The notes: generated by a model not told the origin, from the letters alone. Counted from the stretch's first letter, positions 53,571 through 63,512 are shown. The stretch is DNA of 64,000 nucleotides from Cupriavidus necator N-1 (GCF_000219215.1 NC_015727.1:62001-126000); one strand, 5' to 3'. Numbers and translations are program-made.

Positions 53571-54947
53571 TCAGGATTCGGCGTAAAAGCCCGGAAGCGC
53601 GAGGATCGTCTCCAGTTCCTGTAGCGCGCGCCGAATCTCGTCAAGCAGAGCTGGATCCGCGAGGTCCTGCGGCAGCAAGCGGTCGCGGTAGTGACGGCAG
53701 ACCCAGTCTGTGAGGCGCGCGTGAAGTTCCTCGCTGAAGAAGACGTTGGCACGGATGGCTGCCGCCTGGCCGTCATCGAGCACGACTCGAAGCCGCAGAC
53801 AAGCCGGACCACCGCCATTGCGCATGCTTTCACGCAAGTCGAACGACAGCACCTCGTCGACCGCGCCGCCGGGGGTAGAGATCGCCTCGAGGTAGTGCCG
53901 GCTCGCAGGCAGCTCAAGGCACTCCTGCGGCACGACAATCAGTGTGCGACCCTGCGCATCGCGCAGCAGTTGGCTGTTGAACAGGTACGTGGAGACGGCG
54001 TCGTCGAGCGAAACTTCCCGGGAATCGACCCGGATGGCTCGCAGAGTGAAGCCGACGGCCTCGCAACTCCGTCTGAGCGCGCCAATTAGGCCAGACTCGT
54101 CCTCGAAGGCGGCCTCATGGTAGAAAAGGGTGTCGAGGTTGCCAACGGCAATCACATCGTTGTGGAACACGCCGGCGTCGATCGCCGCGGCGGACTGCTT
54201 GCCGAAGAGCACACGAGACGAATCGAGGCAATGCAGGCGCGCAACGGCGCGACTGGCCTCATCATATTGGCGAGAGTCAAAGCGCTGACGAGCACTGGGT
54301 TCTGCGCCAAAGGTTTCTCCCCCGTAGACGAACAACTGCACGCCGGGCAGGCCGTGACCCGCCGTTAGCCGCGTGTGGTTGGCCGCGCCTTCATCGCCGA
54401 GCGACGTGGCTCCCGGGACCGCATCGTGCACGACGAAACGCGCCGGATCAGCGAAGATTGCGCGAAGCAGTCGGGTAGTATCGGGGTGTTCGATGGATCG
54501 ATGCAGTTTGGCGCTCAGGTTGGCCGGGGTGAAATGCATTTTGCCGTCGGCCGAATCAGCTGCAGGGCTGACCGTTGCCGCGTTCGCCACCCACATTGAG
54601 GAAGCGGAATACGCCGCGGAAAGCAGTCTCTGGTCCGCGTGTGCGGCTTCGGCGAGTACCGCGGCATCATTCCCGCGAAAGCCCAGTTGGCGCAGCAGGC
54701 GCAGGTTTGGGCGCGACAGTGGGGGCAGGATAGCTTGGGGAACGCCGCGACGATGAAGTGCGAGCATTTTTTCCAGCCCCTGCAGCGCTGCCAGGCGTGG
54801 GTTCGATACCGTGCCACGATGGCGCATGGAGGCGACATTGCCGCTCGCTAGCCCGGCATGGTGATGACTAGGGCCGACCAGTCCGTCGAAGTTGAATTCT
54901 CGGGCCTCACAGGTCGATGAAGTGGAAGTGTCAAGTAGGCTGGCCAT
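53571..54947 (-). CDS. astB: N-succinylarginine dihydrolase
   Basis: 458 residues from the ATG at 54947 (CAGGAAA 9 bp upstream), overlapping the end of the preceding gene by 17 bp. The AstB pattern is clear: EFNFDGLVGPSHHHAGLASG, SMWVANAATVSPAADSADGK, HFTPANLSAKLHRSIEH, the His-containing GVFHNDVIAVGNLDTLFYHE and the Cys-containing RNGGGPACLRLRV. It converts N2-succinylarginine to succinylornithine, CO2 and ammonia, step two of the AST pathway. AstC, AstD and AstE are not in the window. Confidence 0.95.
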   Translation of the reverse strand: MASLLDTSTSSTCEAREFNFDGLVGPSHHHAGLASGNVASMRHRGTVSNPRLAALQGLEKMLALHRRGVPQAILPPLSRPNLRLLRQLGFRGNDAAVLAEAAHADQRLLSAAYSASSMWVANAATVSPAADSADGKMHFTPANLSAKLHRSIEHPDTTRLLRAIFADPARFVVHDAVPGATSLGDEGAANHTRLTAGHGLPGVQLFVYGGETFGAEPSARQRFDSRQYDEASRAVARLHCLDSSRVLFGKQSAAAIDAGVFHNDVIAVGNLDTLFYHEAAFEDESGLIGALRRSCEAVGFTLRAIRVDSREVSLDDAVSTYLFNSQLLRDAQGRTLIVVPQECLELPASRHYLEAISTPGGAVDEVLSFDLRESMRNGGGPACLRLRVVLDDGQAAAIRANVFFSEELHARLTDWVCRHYRDRLLPQDLADPALLDEIRRALQELETILALPGFYAES

Positions 54948-55986
54948 GAGCGATGTTTCCTGGTTTGAGCGTGGCGACGCGCACCGGATTGCCTGCATCG
55001 ACGGCTAGGGCGGCGCATTCCTCGTGCGTAAGCGATAGCCTCCCAAATGCAGGTGCAGCATCGGTGACGATAGCGCGGAAGTCCGCCAGACGCGTATTGC
55101 AGACTAGCTGCGGAGCCCCGGCGTGCAGCGCGCGCGTCCCATCCGGCACCGGGTACGCAATTGCTAATGTGCTTTCCTTGGTAATTCGTAGGTGCCGGAT
55201 GTGGCCCTGTACAACCGGGCCGGCATCGAAGATGTCGACCAGCCCTTCATAGGCCATCCCTTCTTGCTCGAGCATGCGGCGGGCGGGCTCCGTGGATGCA
55301 TGGACACGCCCGATGACCGCTTGTGCTTCCTCGGTCAGGAAGTCCGCATAGATAGGAAAGCGTGGCATCAGTTCGGCAATAAACGACTTCGCCCCGCCGC
55401 CGCTATGGTCGTCGGCGACAGAGAAATCCATCTTGAAGAAATGCTGGCCTAGGCTTTCCCAGAATGGCGAGGTGCCATCCGGGCGCAGGTAGCCACGGAG
55501 TTCCGCACAGAGGACGTCCGGTAGCAGATCGACAAAGCTGGCGGCAAACATCAAGCGACCTTTGGACAGCAGCTTGCCGTTGTGTCCCTGCCGGTGCGAA
55601 GGGTCGAGAAAGAGCGTGCGCAGTTCGGCGCAGCCAGTGAGGTCGTTCGACAGGAAAAGTGTCTTCTTGTTCGAGTACACGCCGATCTCCCGGCTCGAAT
55701 GGACGAGCTGGCCAAGGCGGAAACTGTAGAACGCTTCGTCGAGGCCGACCGCGGCCTTGATCGCACTGACGCCGGCGATGTCGCCGTTGCGGGTGTTCTC
55801 GAGTACGAACACATAGTCGCGCTCGGTGGGGGCAATCGTGCCGGCAAAGGAGGCCTCGGCCGTTACGATGCGCCTCGCGAGCGCGTCAGGGTCGGCCTTC
55901 AGTGTCGTCATTCCTGGCCCGACACGGCCGGCGAGGGAGAGGAGGGCGGGCAGGTCAGCAAAACGGATCGCACGCAGTACTAGCAT
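54931..55986 (-). CDS. aruG: arginine N-succinyltransferase, AruG-type (beta) subunit
   Basis: 351 residues from the ATG at 55986 after GGGGAAAC; a longer upstream frame overlaps the neighbouring gene and is rejected. AstA-family blocks are visible: LVLRAIRFADLPALLSLAGR, VGPGMTTLKADPDAL, FRLGQLVHSSREIGVYSNKK, LRTLFLDPSHRQGHNGKLLS, FWESLGQHFFKMDF and LVDIFDAGPVVQ. With the partner at 56006 it transfers succinyl from succinyl-CoA to the alpha-amino group of arginine, the first AST step. Confidence 0.93.
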   Translation of the reverse strand: MLVLRAIRFADLPALLSLAGRVGPGMTTLKADPDALARRIVTAEASFAGTIAPTERDYVFVLENTRNGDIAGVSAIKAAVGLDEAFYSFRLGQLVHSSREIGVYSNKKTLFLSNDLTGCAELRTLFLDPSHRQGHNGKLLSKGRLMFAASFVDLLPDVLCAELRGYLRPDGTSPFWESLGQHFFKMDFSVADDHSGGGAKSFIAELMPRFPIYADFLTEEAQAVIGRVHASTEPARRMLEQEGMAYEGLVDIFDAGPVVQGHIRHLRITKESTLAIAYPVPDGTRALHAGAPQLVCNTRLADFRAIVTDAAPAFGRLSLTHEECAALAVDAGNPVRVATLKPGNIAHGQPT

Positions 55987-56005
55987 GTTTGTTTCCCCTG
56001 ACGCA

Positions 56006-57022
56006 TCAGGCCGATGCAACGATGACGGCATCGCCGGTGCCGACGTGGAGCGCGTCCTGCGTCGCGGCGGAAAGAAGGATTCGGCCCCGATCGAGTTCAA
56101 CCGTAGCCGGTGCCATCGCACAGCGGAAGGCCTGGGTCGCGGTGGCCGTTGCAATCAGACAGGTTTCGCCCGGACGGCTATCGACGGCTTCCGCGACGGT
56201 CAGCGTGCGGGTCGTCGACAGGGTGCGCAGGCGCGACGCGTGAGCTTCGAGCACGGGGCCTCCATCGAAGATGTCGACGTAGCGATCCACCTCGAAGCCT
56301 TCCCCCGCGAGGATGTCGAAGGCGGTGCTCGCTGCCGGATGGAGCTGGCCTATGACTTCACAAGCGGCTTCGGGCAGAAGTGGTACGTAGACTGGGTAGT
56401 GCGGCATCAGCTCCACAATCAGAGTCCCATTGCGGGCGCCACGCACCGCGCGCTCGGCAGACAGGTAATCCATGTTGAAGAACTTGCGACCGATTGCGTC
56501 CCAGAAGGGCGATGTATGGTCGGAGAAGGTCTGCCCCGGCAGGCAGGCGAAGAAGCTGTCGGCGAAGCGTCGGCGGTCGGCCGCCGCCAGCATCAGCCGC
56601 GCCCGCGACAAGAGCGTTGCGGCAGCGGCATGCCCGGACGAAACCTGCAGACCGGACAGTTGGGAATGCGCCGTCAGGTCTGAATTCAGTGTCAGTACAT
56701 GGACATTGTTGGCGATTCGCAGGTCGCGAGAGACGTGGTGTACGACATCGTTGCGATAAGAGAAGTAGGCGCCTGCGGATCCTGCCGTGGCGGCAATGGC
56801 CGCCGTCCCGACGATGGCACCGGTGTCGTCTTCCAGTACGAGTTGGTAGTGCTCGTCTGCAGGGGCATCAACCAGTCGGGCCAGGGCCTCACGCGTGTGC
56901 GCGATGGCTTCTTCAATGGCGTCGTGCGTACGGGGGAGTGTATGGACATGCGGGGGAGCCATTTCCGCAAGCGCCATCAGGCTTGGCACATCGTCATCGG
57001 CGGCGGGGCGTGCAATCCACAT
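56006..57022 (-). CDS. aruF: arginine N-succinyltransferase, AruF-type (alpha) subunit
   Basis: 338 residues, paralogous to the next gene: DDVPSLMALAEMAPPHVHTL, YFSYRNDVVHHVSRDLRIAN, TSPFWDAIGRKFFNMDYLSA, ELMPHYPVYVPLLPEAACEV and DRYVDIFDGGPVLEAHASRL. In Pseudomonas AruF and AruG form one heteromeric enzyme. The gene is 19 bp upstream of aruG and is the first catabolic gene after the regulator. A short 8-bp tandem repeat (TTGCGTCG, 57103-57124) lies in the leader. Confidence 0.93.
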   Translation of the reverse strand: MWIARPAADDDVPSLMALAEMAPPHVHTLPRTHDAIEEAIAHTREALARLVDAPADEHYQLVLEDDTGAIVGTAAIAATAGSAGAYFSYRNDVVHHVSRDLRIANNVHVLTLNSDLTAHSQLSGLQVSSGHAAAATLLSRARLMLAAADRRRFADSFFACLPGQTFSDHTSPFWDAIGRKFFNMDYLSAERAVRGARNGTLIVELMPHYPVYVPLLPEAACEVIGQLHPAASTAFDILAGEGFEVDRYVDIFDGGPVLEAHASRLRTLSTTRTLTVAEAVDSRPGETCLIATATATQAFRCAMAPATVELDRGRILLSAATQDALHVGTGDAVIVASA

Positions 57023-57151
57023 GGCGGGGAAGCTCCATCAACTATCCGGATGTCACTCTACGGATAAATTGCGCGGTTGCCGTTCAGGATTGCGACGAGA
57101 TTTTGCGTCGTTGCGTCGTTGCGTAAAGCAGTTGACGTCGTGCCTTAGCCT

Positions 57152-58093
57152 TCAGGGCGCGCCGCCAGCCAAGATGCGCTGCCGCTCCTCACGTGGCGTC
57201 GTGCCATACACCGTACGGTACGCCGTGGAAAAATGCGGGCCGGAGGAGAAGCCGCACATCAGTGCGATTTGCAGCAGCGAGTGGCGGGAATCGCGAATCA
57301 ACCGCTGTGCATGGGCTAGGCGAAGTTCCATGTAATGTCGCGACGGTGCAGTGCCGAGACACTGCCGAAAAATCCGTTCCAACTGCCGCCGAGAAACGCC
57401 GGCTAATCGTGCGATCTCGTCAGCCTGCAGCGGCTCCTCGAGGTTTGCCTCCATCAGCGCGATAGCTTCGACCAAGGCCGGCGGGTGCCCCGCAGACACT
57501 GGATCGGCGGGGCGTTGCAGGTCGGCGGGCGCACGCACTTGCCCGACGCAGAGGCGAGCTTGGAGGTCGGCAGCGGCACGCGTTCCCAGTACGTCGCGCA
57601 GGAAAATCAAAGCTAGGTCGATGACCGCCGCACCACCGCAGCAGGTGGTCCATCGACCTGCGTGCTCAATGATGGCTGGCGAGAGAATACTGTCGGATTC
57701 GGCCACGAGTTGGGCTGCCTGCATCCAGTGCGGCGCGACGCGGATGCCCTTGGCGCGCCCAGTGTGGATCATCCATAACACCGCCGCGCCAACGGCGATG
57801 ACATACGTGGCGCGCTCGACCAGTGACTCGAGTTGCGGCGCCGCAAGCCAGTCCGGCTCTTGTTGCCATAGGATCAGTACATCCGGCGGGGCTAGCGTCG
57901 CGGCCTGAGGCGTCAGAGTTGAGACACGCAGCGCCTCATGCTCGGTACCTGCCAATTCCAGAATCTGTCGCAGCAGGGCCACGTCCGCCGGCAGGTATGC
58001 CGGATCCCCGGGCAGGAACACATGAATCGACGCGGCACCGACAATTCGGTGCCAGGGCGATCCCCCGTGCGGTGCGTCCATGCCGGTGCTCAA
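57152..58093 (-). CDS. AraC/GlxA-type regulator, similar in design to Pseudomonas ArgR
   Basis: 313 residues: an N-terminal DJ-1/PfpI-like amidotransferase-fold domain (about 20-190, ASIHVFLPGDPAYLPADVAL, RWTTCCGGAAVIDLALIFLR) and a C-terminal AraC domain with two helix-turn-helix motifs (LQADEIARLAGVSRRQLERI, LLQIALMCGFSSGPHFSTAY). This is the architecture of the pseudomonad arginine regulator ArgR, which activates aot and aru genes. Placed between the succinyltransferase genes and the divergent ABC transporter operon, it is the probable activator of both. Confidence 0.88.
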   Translation of the reverse strand: MSTGMDAPHGGSPWHRIVGAASIHVFLPGDPAYLPADVALLRQILELAGTEHEALRVSTLTPQAATLAPPDVLILWQQEPDWLAAPQLESLVERATYVIAVGAAVLWMIHTGRAKGIRVAPHWMQAAQLVAESDSILSPAIIEHAGRWTTCCGGAAVIDLALIFLRDVLGTRAAADLQARLCVGQVRAPADLQRPADPVSAGHPPALVEAIALMEANLEEPLQADEIARLAGVSRRQLERIFRQCLGTAPSRHYMELRLAHAQRLIRDSRHSLLQIALMCGFSSGPHFSTAYRTVYGTTPREERQRILAGGAP

Positions 58094-58256
58094 TGCCGTT
58101 CCTCTTCGCGAATACAGGTCGTTCCGCGTCCATGGTAGTCATTGGGCGTGGCGCTGATAAGAGCCAATTCCACGTGCAGGTACCAGACCAATGCTCGCGC
58201 GCCGCGTCTGTGCTGCATTTGCGCCCGATTGGCGAGTTGCTCTATCGTATACCCGA

Positions 58257-58285
58257 TTGTCCAGAATAGATTAATTGTCTATATT
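58257..58285 (+). promoter_or_regulatory. sigma-70-like promoter of the arginine transport operon
   Basis: TTGTCC (58257-58262), a 17-bp spacer and TATATT (58280-58285) lie 66 bp before the binding-protein gene in an AT-rich patch. Two TGTC steps (58258 and 58276) are 18 bp apart and could belong to a direct-repeat site for the AraC-type regulator. Confidence 0.5.
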
Positions 58286-58350
58286 TCGTTTCCACGAATC
58301 GTCATGCTGGTTTGGCGGAAGCCGCCAGCGAAACAATCAAAGGAGACGCG

Positions 58351-59139
58351 ATGAACTGGAATACGAAACTGCTGGCGAGCCTTCTGGCTGCTTTGGGATT
58401 CGCCGGCACAGCGGGCGCACAATCGGCTCAGGTGTTGCGCATGGGCCTGAACCCGACGTATCCGCCATTCGAAAGCAAAGCCCCTTCCGGCGAATTGCAG
58501 GGCTTCGACATCGATGTTGGTAACGCCATTTGCAAGAAGCTCAATGCGAAATGCGTCTGGGTGGAGAACGACTTCGACGGGCTGATTCCCGCGCTGCAGG
58601 CGCGCAAGTTCGACGTGGTCAACTCGGCGATGAACATTACCGAGAAGCGTAAGCAGGTCATTGACTTCACTGCGCCGATCTACGTGGTGCCGATTCAGTT
58701 GGTAGCGCGCAAGTCGACAAAACTGCAGCCCACGCCAGCCGGGATGAAGGGCAAGACGGTGGGCGTGATGCGTGGAACGACGCAGGAGGCCTACTTGCAG
58801 AAACATTGGTCGAAGACAGGTACTGAAATCGTTTCCTACCAGGACCAGGCGCAGGTCTTTGCGGACCTAATTGCCGGGCGCATCGACGGCGCGGTTCAAG
58901 AATCGCAGACGGCACTGGACGGGTTACTGAGCAAGCCCGAAGGGCGCGACTTCGAGTTCGCCGGCGAGCCGCTGGTTGATCCCTCGACGCTTGGGATCGG
59001 TACCGGCCTTGGCATCCGTAAGGGCGACAGCGCGTTGCGCGAGAAGCTGCAGGGCGCAATCGTTGCACTGAAGCAGGACGGTACGCTGTCGACGCTTTCG
59101 CAGAAGTACTTCAAGCGAGACATCATTGTCAAAGATTGA
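58351..59139 (+). CDS. arginine/basic amino acid ABC transporter, periplasmic binding protein (AotJ/ArgT-like)
   Basis: 262 residues from the ATG at 58351, preceded by AAAGGAGA. A Sec signal peptide covers about residues 1-23 (LLASLLAALGFAGTAGAQS). The mature part has the family-3 solute-binding signature GLNPTYPPFESKAPSGELQG, FDIDVGNAICKKLNA, FDGLIPALQARKFDVVNSAM and ITEKRKQVIDFTAPIY. It captures a cationic amino acid and delivers it to the permeases at 60472 and 61158. It heads the operon. Confidence 0.93.
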   Translation: MNWNTKLLASLLAALGFAGTAGAQSAQVLRMGLNPTYPPFESKAPSGELQGFDIDVGNAICKKLNAKCVWVENDFDGLIPALQARKFDVVNSAMNITEKRKQVIDFTAPIYVVPIQLVARKSTKLQPTPAGMKGKTVGVMRGTTQEAYLQKHWSKTGTEIVSYQDQAQVFADLIAGRIDGAVQESQTALDGLLSKPEGRDFEFAGEPLVDPSTLGIGTGLGIRKGDSALREKLQGAIVALKQDGTLSTLSQKYFKRDIIVKD

Positions 59140-59192
59140 CGGTAAGCCTTGTCGTTTGTCGGTGGCAAAAGAAGCGGATTGGAGGGGACAGC

Positions 59193-60440
59193 GTGGACGC
59201 AGATGTCGTTGTAATCGGAGCCGGGATTGTAGGTGTGAGTGTCGGCATTCACCTCGCACAGCGCGGGCGGCGCGTGGTCGTAATCGACCGCCGTCTGCCC
59301 GGCGAAGAAACGAGCCATGGGAACGCGGGGCTGATCGAGCGAGCCTCGGTCGTACCCTATGCTTTCCCGCGTGACCTGCTCACCATCGTGCGTTACGCGA
59401 CCAACCGGCAGACAGCCATGCGCTACGACACGAGATCCTTGCCGTCGTTTGCGCCCTGGCTGTTCAGATACTGGCGCGAATCTGCGCCGGCGAGGCTGGC
59501 CCGCGCAAGCGCCGATATGCTGCCCCTTGTTGCCAATAGTGTCACGGAGCACGACAAACTGATCGAGCTGGGAGGCCTCGGGGGACTGGTGAAACCTGAC
59601 GGCTGGATTGAGGCGTACCGGACCGAGGCTGCGCTCGAGCGTCGCCTTCAAGTGTGCAGGGCACTTGGGGATGCGCACGGGCTGGCGATGGCGGCATTGG
59701 ACCAGCGCGGACTGGAGGCGACCGAGCCGGGCCTTGGCCCGGGCTTCATCGGCGGAATTCATTGGATCGACCCGCGCAGTGTGACCGACCCAGGCCGGCT
59801 GACGCAGGGCTATGCTCGCCTGTTCGAATCGCTGGGCGGCCGTATCGAACGCGACACCGTACAGGCGCTTAGCAAGCGCGCGGAAGGTTGGCAAGTCCGT
59901 TTGCAGGCCGGTGGCGACATGCTAGCCGCTGAGGTGGTGGTGGCGCAGGGACCCTGGTCCACGGAGCTGATCGCGCCGCTTGGCTACCGGATCCCATTGC
60001 GCCCCAAGCGCGGGTATCACATGCATTACCAGGCCGAGACCCGCCATCCGCAACGATATCCAATCGCCGATGCTGAAGTCGGCTACGTGGTGGCGCCCAT
60101 GCAGCGGGGACTGCGGCTTACAACGGGCGTCGAAGTGACGAGCCCATCCCGTCCGCCGACCACGATCCAGCTTGACCGGGCAGAGCGCCAGGCGAAGCCC
60201 ATCTTTGGACTGGGCAGGCGGCTGGACGATGAACCTTGGATGGGAAATCGACCCTGTACGCCGGACATGCGCCCGGTGATTGGCCCGGCGTCGCGCCACC
60301 TCGGGCTGTGGTTCGCGTTCGGCCATAACCATCACGGGCTGACGCTCGGCCCGGTTACTGGCCGGCTGCTGGCGGAGATGATGACCGGCGAGAAGCCGTT
60401 CACGGATCCCACGCCGTACCGTCCGGCCCGCTTCGGGTGA
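59193..60440 (+). CDS. FAD-dependent D-amino acid dehydrogenase (DadA/DauA-like)
   Basis: 415 residues from the GTG at 59193, supported by GGAGGGG upstream. The Rossmann FAD motif VVVIGAGIVGVSVGIHLAQR is at the N-terminus, followed by SHGNAGLIERASVVPYAFPR, an HHGLTLGPVTGRLLAEMMTG-like FAD end and CTPDMRPVIGPA. DAO-fold enzymes of this branch oxidise D-amino acids to imino acids with electrons going to quinones. Being embedded in an arginine-type ABC operon with DauR and RidA relatives nearby points to D-arginine. Confidence 0.88.
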   Translation: MDADVVVIGAGIVGVSVGIHLAQRGRRVVVIDRRLPGEETSHGNAGLIERASVVPYAFPRDLLTIVRYATNRQTAMRYDTRSLPSFAPWLFRYWRESAPARLARASADMLPLVANSVTEHDKLIELGGLGGLVKPDGWIEAYRTEAALERRLQVCRALGDAHGLAMAALDQRGLEATEPGLGPGFIGGIHWIDPRSVTDPGRLTQGYARLFESLGGRIERDTVQALSKRAEGWQVRLQAGGDMLAAEVVVAQGPWSTELIAPLGYRIPLRPKRGYHMHYQAETRHPQRYPIADAEVGYVVAPMQRGLRLTTGVEVTSPSRPPTTIQLDRAERQAKPIFGLGRRLDDEPWMGNRPCTPDMRPVIGPASRHLGLWFAFGHNHHGLTLGPVTGRLLAEMMTGEKPFTDPTPYRPARFG

Positions 60441-60471
60441 GCGCCCGATGGCATAACTAGGGAGACTACAA

Positions 60472-61158
60472 ATGCTTCATGGATATGGTGCGGTCATTGC
60501 CGAAGGGACCTGGCAGACCGTCAAGCTTGCTTTCCTGTCCCTACTACTGGCGGTTCTCATCGGCCTGCTAGGTGCAAGCGCCAAGGTGGCTAGACGCAAG
60601 GGCCTGAATCGGGTCGCCGCGCTCTACACCACGCTGATACGCGGTGTGCCGGATCTGGTGCTGATGTTGTTGCTGTTCTATAGCATCCAGATGTGGCTAA
60701 ATCATTTGACCGACTACGCCGGGATCGGCCAAATCGACATCGATCCGTTTGTAGCCGGCGTACTGACCATTGGCTTCATCTATGGCGCGTACTTTACCGA
60801 GACGTTCCGCGGTGCGTTCCTCTCCGTGCCAGCCGGCCAACTCGAGGCGGGGGTTTCGGTAGGCATGACGGGATTCCAGGTGTTTCGGCGGATTCTATTT
60901 CCTCAGATGATGCGCTTTGCGTTGCCGGGCATTGCCAACAATTGGCAGGTCCTAGTGAAGGCGACCGCACTGGTGTCACTGATTGGCCTGACGGACTTGG
61001 TGAAGGTCGCGCAAGACGCAGGCAAGAGCACCTTCAGCATGTTCCACTTCATCCTGGTCGCGGCAGTGATCTACTTGGCCTTGACCTCGGCTTCTAATTT
61101 GGTGTTGATCTGGCTGGGCAAGCGCTACTCACTCGGTGTCAGGGAGGCAAGACTCTGA
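60472..61158 (+). CDS. basic amino acid ABC transporter permease (AotQ/HisQ-like)
   Basis: 228 residues with about five membrane segments. The N-terminal GTWQTVKLAFLSLLLAVLIG is typical of HisQ-type permeases, and the EAA loop reads SVPAGQLEAGVSVGMTGFQV followed by FRRILFPQMM. It forms the inner-membrane channel with the next gene product. Its stop and the next ATG overlap in TGATG. Confidence 0.94.
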   Translation: MLHGYGAVIAEGTWQTVKLAFLSLLLAVLIGLLGASAKVARRKGLNRVAALYTTLIRGVPDLVLMLLLFYSIQMWLNHLTDYAGIGQIDIDPFVAGVLTIGFIYGAYFTETFRGAFLSVPAGQLEAGVSVGMTGFQVFRRILFPQMMRFALPGIANNWQVLVKATALVSLIGLTDLVKVAQDAGKSTFSMFHFILVAAVIYLALTSASNLVLIWLGKRYSLGVREARL

Positions 61159-61871
61159 TGGACATGTTATTCGAATACTGGAAGGTATATCTCTATACCG
61201 ACGGCGGCAAGATGACCGGCCTGGCAATGACCCTGTGGCTGTTGGTGCTGTCGCTGGCCATTGGCTTCATGGCAGCAGTGCCGCTGGCCGTGGCGAGAGC
61301 ATCGTCAAACCGCTGGCTGGCAACGCCGGTACGCCTTTATACCTATCTCTTCCGCGGCACTCCGCTTTACGTGCAGTTGTTGCTGATCTATTCGGGCGTA
61401 TACGGGCTGGCCACGGTGCGAGATATCGACGTATTGAACCAATTCTTCCGCAATGGATTCAACTGCACAATCCTCGCATTTGCGTTGAATACCTGCGCGT
61501 ACACGACGGAGATCTTTGCCGGCGCCATCGCGAGCACTGCCTACGGCGAGGTCGAGGCAGCGCGTGCATACGGCATGTCGCGCTGGAAACTCTATCTGCG
61601 GGTGATCCTGCCTTCGGCGCTGCGCAGGGCGTTACCAAACTATGGCAACGAAGTGATTCTGATGCTGCATGCTACCAGCGTTGCCTTTGTTGCCACGGTA
61701 CCCGACCTACTCAAGGTGGCACGCGATGTCAATGCCGCCACCTATCGCTCGTTCGAAGCGTTTGGCCTAGCCGCGGCACTGTACTTGGTGATCTCACTGG
61801 CGGTGGTCCACCTGTTCAAAAAGGCAGAGTACAAATGGCTCGCATTTCTGCGGCCGACGGAGAAGACATGA
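61158..61871 (+). CDS. basic amino acid ABC transporter permease (AotM/HisM-like)
   Basis: 237 residues, membrane-spanning. The family parts are GLAMTLWLLVLSLAIGFMAA, FRGTPLYVQLLLIYSGVYGL and the EAA loop STAYGEVEAARAYGMSRWKL. It pairs with the upstream permease. Its stop overlaps the ATPase start by 4 bp (ATGA), indicating one translationally coupled operon. Confidence 0.94.
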   Translation: MDMLFEYWKVYLYTDGGKMTGLAMTLWLLVLSLAIGFMAAVPLAVARASSNRWLATPVRLYTYLFRGTPLYVQLLLIYSGVYGLATVRDIDVLNQFFRNGFNCTILAFALNTCAYTTEIFAGAIASTAYGEVEAARAYGMSRWKLYLRVILPSALRRALPNYGNEVILMLHATSVAFVATVPDLLKVARDVNAATYRSFEAFGLAAALYLVISLAVVHLFKKAEYKWLAFLRPTEKT

Positions 61872-62701
61872 TGTCGACACAAGCACTGAAGATGGCTACG
61901 CCGGAACCTGTTCCGGTTCGGTCCACCGCTGTAATGCCGGCGCTTGCCGCTACTGGCATCCACAAGCGATATGGCGACCACGAGGTACTATCCGGCGTGT
62001 CACTGGCTGCCGCGTCAGGCGATGTGATCTCGATCATCGGATCCAGCGGCTCGGGCAAGAGCACGTTTCTGCGCTGCCTGAACTTTCTCGAGCAGCCCGA
62101 TGCCGGCGACATCGTTGTAAGCGGCGAATCGATTCGCATGCATCGCGGCAAGGACGGCAAGATGTACGTCAGCGATGCTAGGCAACTGCGGCGGATTCGT
62201 ACCCGGCTCGCCATGGTCTTTCAGCACTTCAACCTGTGGTCGCACATGACAGTGCTGCAGAACGTGATGGAAGCTCCGCGCCATGTGTTGGGTGTAGCGC
62301 GAAAAGAAGCGGAGGAGTGGGCGGCGCATTGTCTGGACAAGGTTGGCCTGAACGCCCGTACACGCCAGGCGTATCCCGCCCACCTGTCCGGCGGCCAGCA
62401 ACAGCGCGTTGCCATTGCCCGGGCGCTGGCCATGCGGCCGGACGTCCTGCTCTTCGATGAGCCGACGTCGGCGCTCGACCCGGAACTGGTCGGCGAAGTG
62501 CTGAAGGTAATGCAGCAACTGGCCGCCGAGGGTCGCACGATGGTGGTGGTTACCCACGAAATGGGTTTTGCGCGCTCGGTCTCATCGCAAGTCATGTTCC
62601 TGCACCGTGGCAAGGTCGAAGAGTCCGGGTCAGGAGAGAAGCTGTTTGCCAATCCCCAGTCGGACCGACTCAGGCAGTTTCTGTCGAGCAACCTCAAATA
62701 G
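61868..62701 (+). CDS. basic amino acid ABC transporter ATP-binding protein (AotP/HisP-like)
   Basis: 277 residues from the ATG at 61868; longer in-frame sequence upstream lies inside the permease gene. Walker [10 protein letters not shown] is at 58-66, the Q-loop in [11 protein letters not shown], the signature in [16 protein letters not shown], Walker B in [13 protein letters not shown], and the H-loop in [10 protein letters not shown]. It powers uptake of the cationic amino acid. An N-terminal extension of about 25 residues precedes the usual start of the domain. Confidence 0.95.
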   Translation: MMSTQALKMATPEPVPVRSTAVMPALAATGIHKRYGDHEVLSGVSLAAASGDVISIIGSSGSGKSTFLRCLNFLEQPDAGDIVVSGESIRMHRGKDGKMYVSDARQLRRIRTRLAMVFQHFNLWSHMTVLQNVMEAPRHVLGVARKEAEEWAAHCLDKVGLNARTRQAYPAHLSGGQQQRVAIARALAMRPDVLLFDEPTSALDPELVGEVLKVMQQLAAEGRTMVVVTHEMGFARSVSSQVMFLHRGKVEESGSGEKLFANPQSDRLRQFLSSNLK

Positions 62702-62784
62702 GCGTTTCAGGCTGCCATGGCAATTCGTCGACCGCGATTGCGGTATCTTGTTGGCGAAGTCAGTGTTGGCAAAAAGGAACAACA

Positions 62785-63453
62785 ATGAATCGGAAGCGGA
62801 AGACCGGGAATGCAGATGTGTTAGTCAAGCGATATGCGCCGATCTCGGATGGCTTGGCCTTGCTCTTTTTCCCCTATGCTGAGGTCGTCATCCACGATAC
62901 TGCCAGCAAGAAGGTGGTCTACATCGCCAACAATCTTTCGCGGCGGGAAGTGGGGGACGATTCGGCGATCGATGAACTCGATATCGACCCGGCCAAGAGG
63001 CTCTATGGCCCCTACGAGAAGGTCAATTGGGATGGACGTCGGATGCGCTCGGTGAGCGTCACGCTGGAGGACGACAAGGGGGCGATGGCCGGGGTCATGT
63101 GCGTGAACTTTAATATCGCGGTATTCGAGGAAATCGGTAATGTACTGGAACTCTTCGTACGTGGTGTCGGAGTAGCGCCTTCGCATCCTCTCGACCTGTT
63201 CAAGGATGACTGGCAGGAGCGTATCAACGTGTTTCTGCACCGATGGCTGCAAGAGCGCCAGCTTGCGATCAATTCGTTGAGCCGAGACCACAAGCGCGAA
63301 CTTGTCGAAGCGCTCTACATCGAGGGGGCCTTCAAGGGAAAGAGCGCAGCGAACTATGTGGCGAACCTGCTCGGAATGGGACGGGCAACCGTCTACAAGC
63401 ATCTCAAGGCGTTGCGGGGTGAACTGATCCCCGAACTCGAAGTTTACAAATAA
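62785..63453 (+). CDS. YheO-type PAS/helix-turn-helix regulator, DauR-like
   Basis: 222 residues. The N-terminal YheO PAS domain is at about 14-125 (RYAPISDGLALLFFPYAEVV, IHDTASKKVVYIANN), and the C-terminal HTH_22 domain at about 165-220 (HKRELVEALYIEGAFKGKSA, VANLLGMGRATVYKHLKALR). In Pseudomonas aeruginosa DauR, of this build, controls D-arginine utilisation genes. Its place directly after the ABC and dehydrogenase genes supports the same role here. Confidence 0.88.
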   Translation: MNRKRKTGNADVLVKRYAPISDGLALLFFPYAEVVIHDTASKKVVYIANNLSRREVGDDSAIDELDIDPAKRLYGPYEKVNWDGRRMRSVSVTLEDDKGAMAGVMCVNFNIAVFEEIGNVLELFVRGVGVAPSHPLDLFKDDWQERINVFLHRWLQERQLAINSLSRDHKRELVEALYIEGAFKGKSAANYVANLLGMGRATVYKHLKALRGELIPELEVYK

Positions 63454-63512
63454 ATGCCAGGCGTGCCGACGAGAAGGCCTTCGCCTGGCCAGATTGAAAG
63501 GAACACTACCCT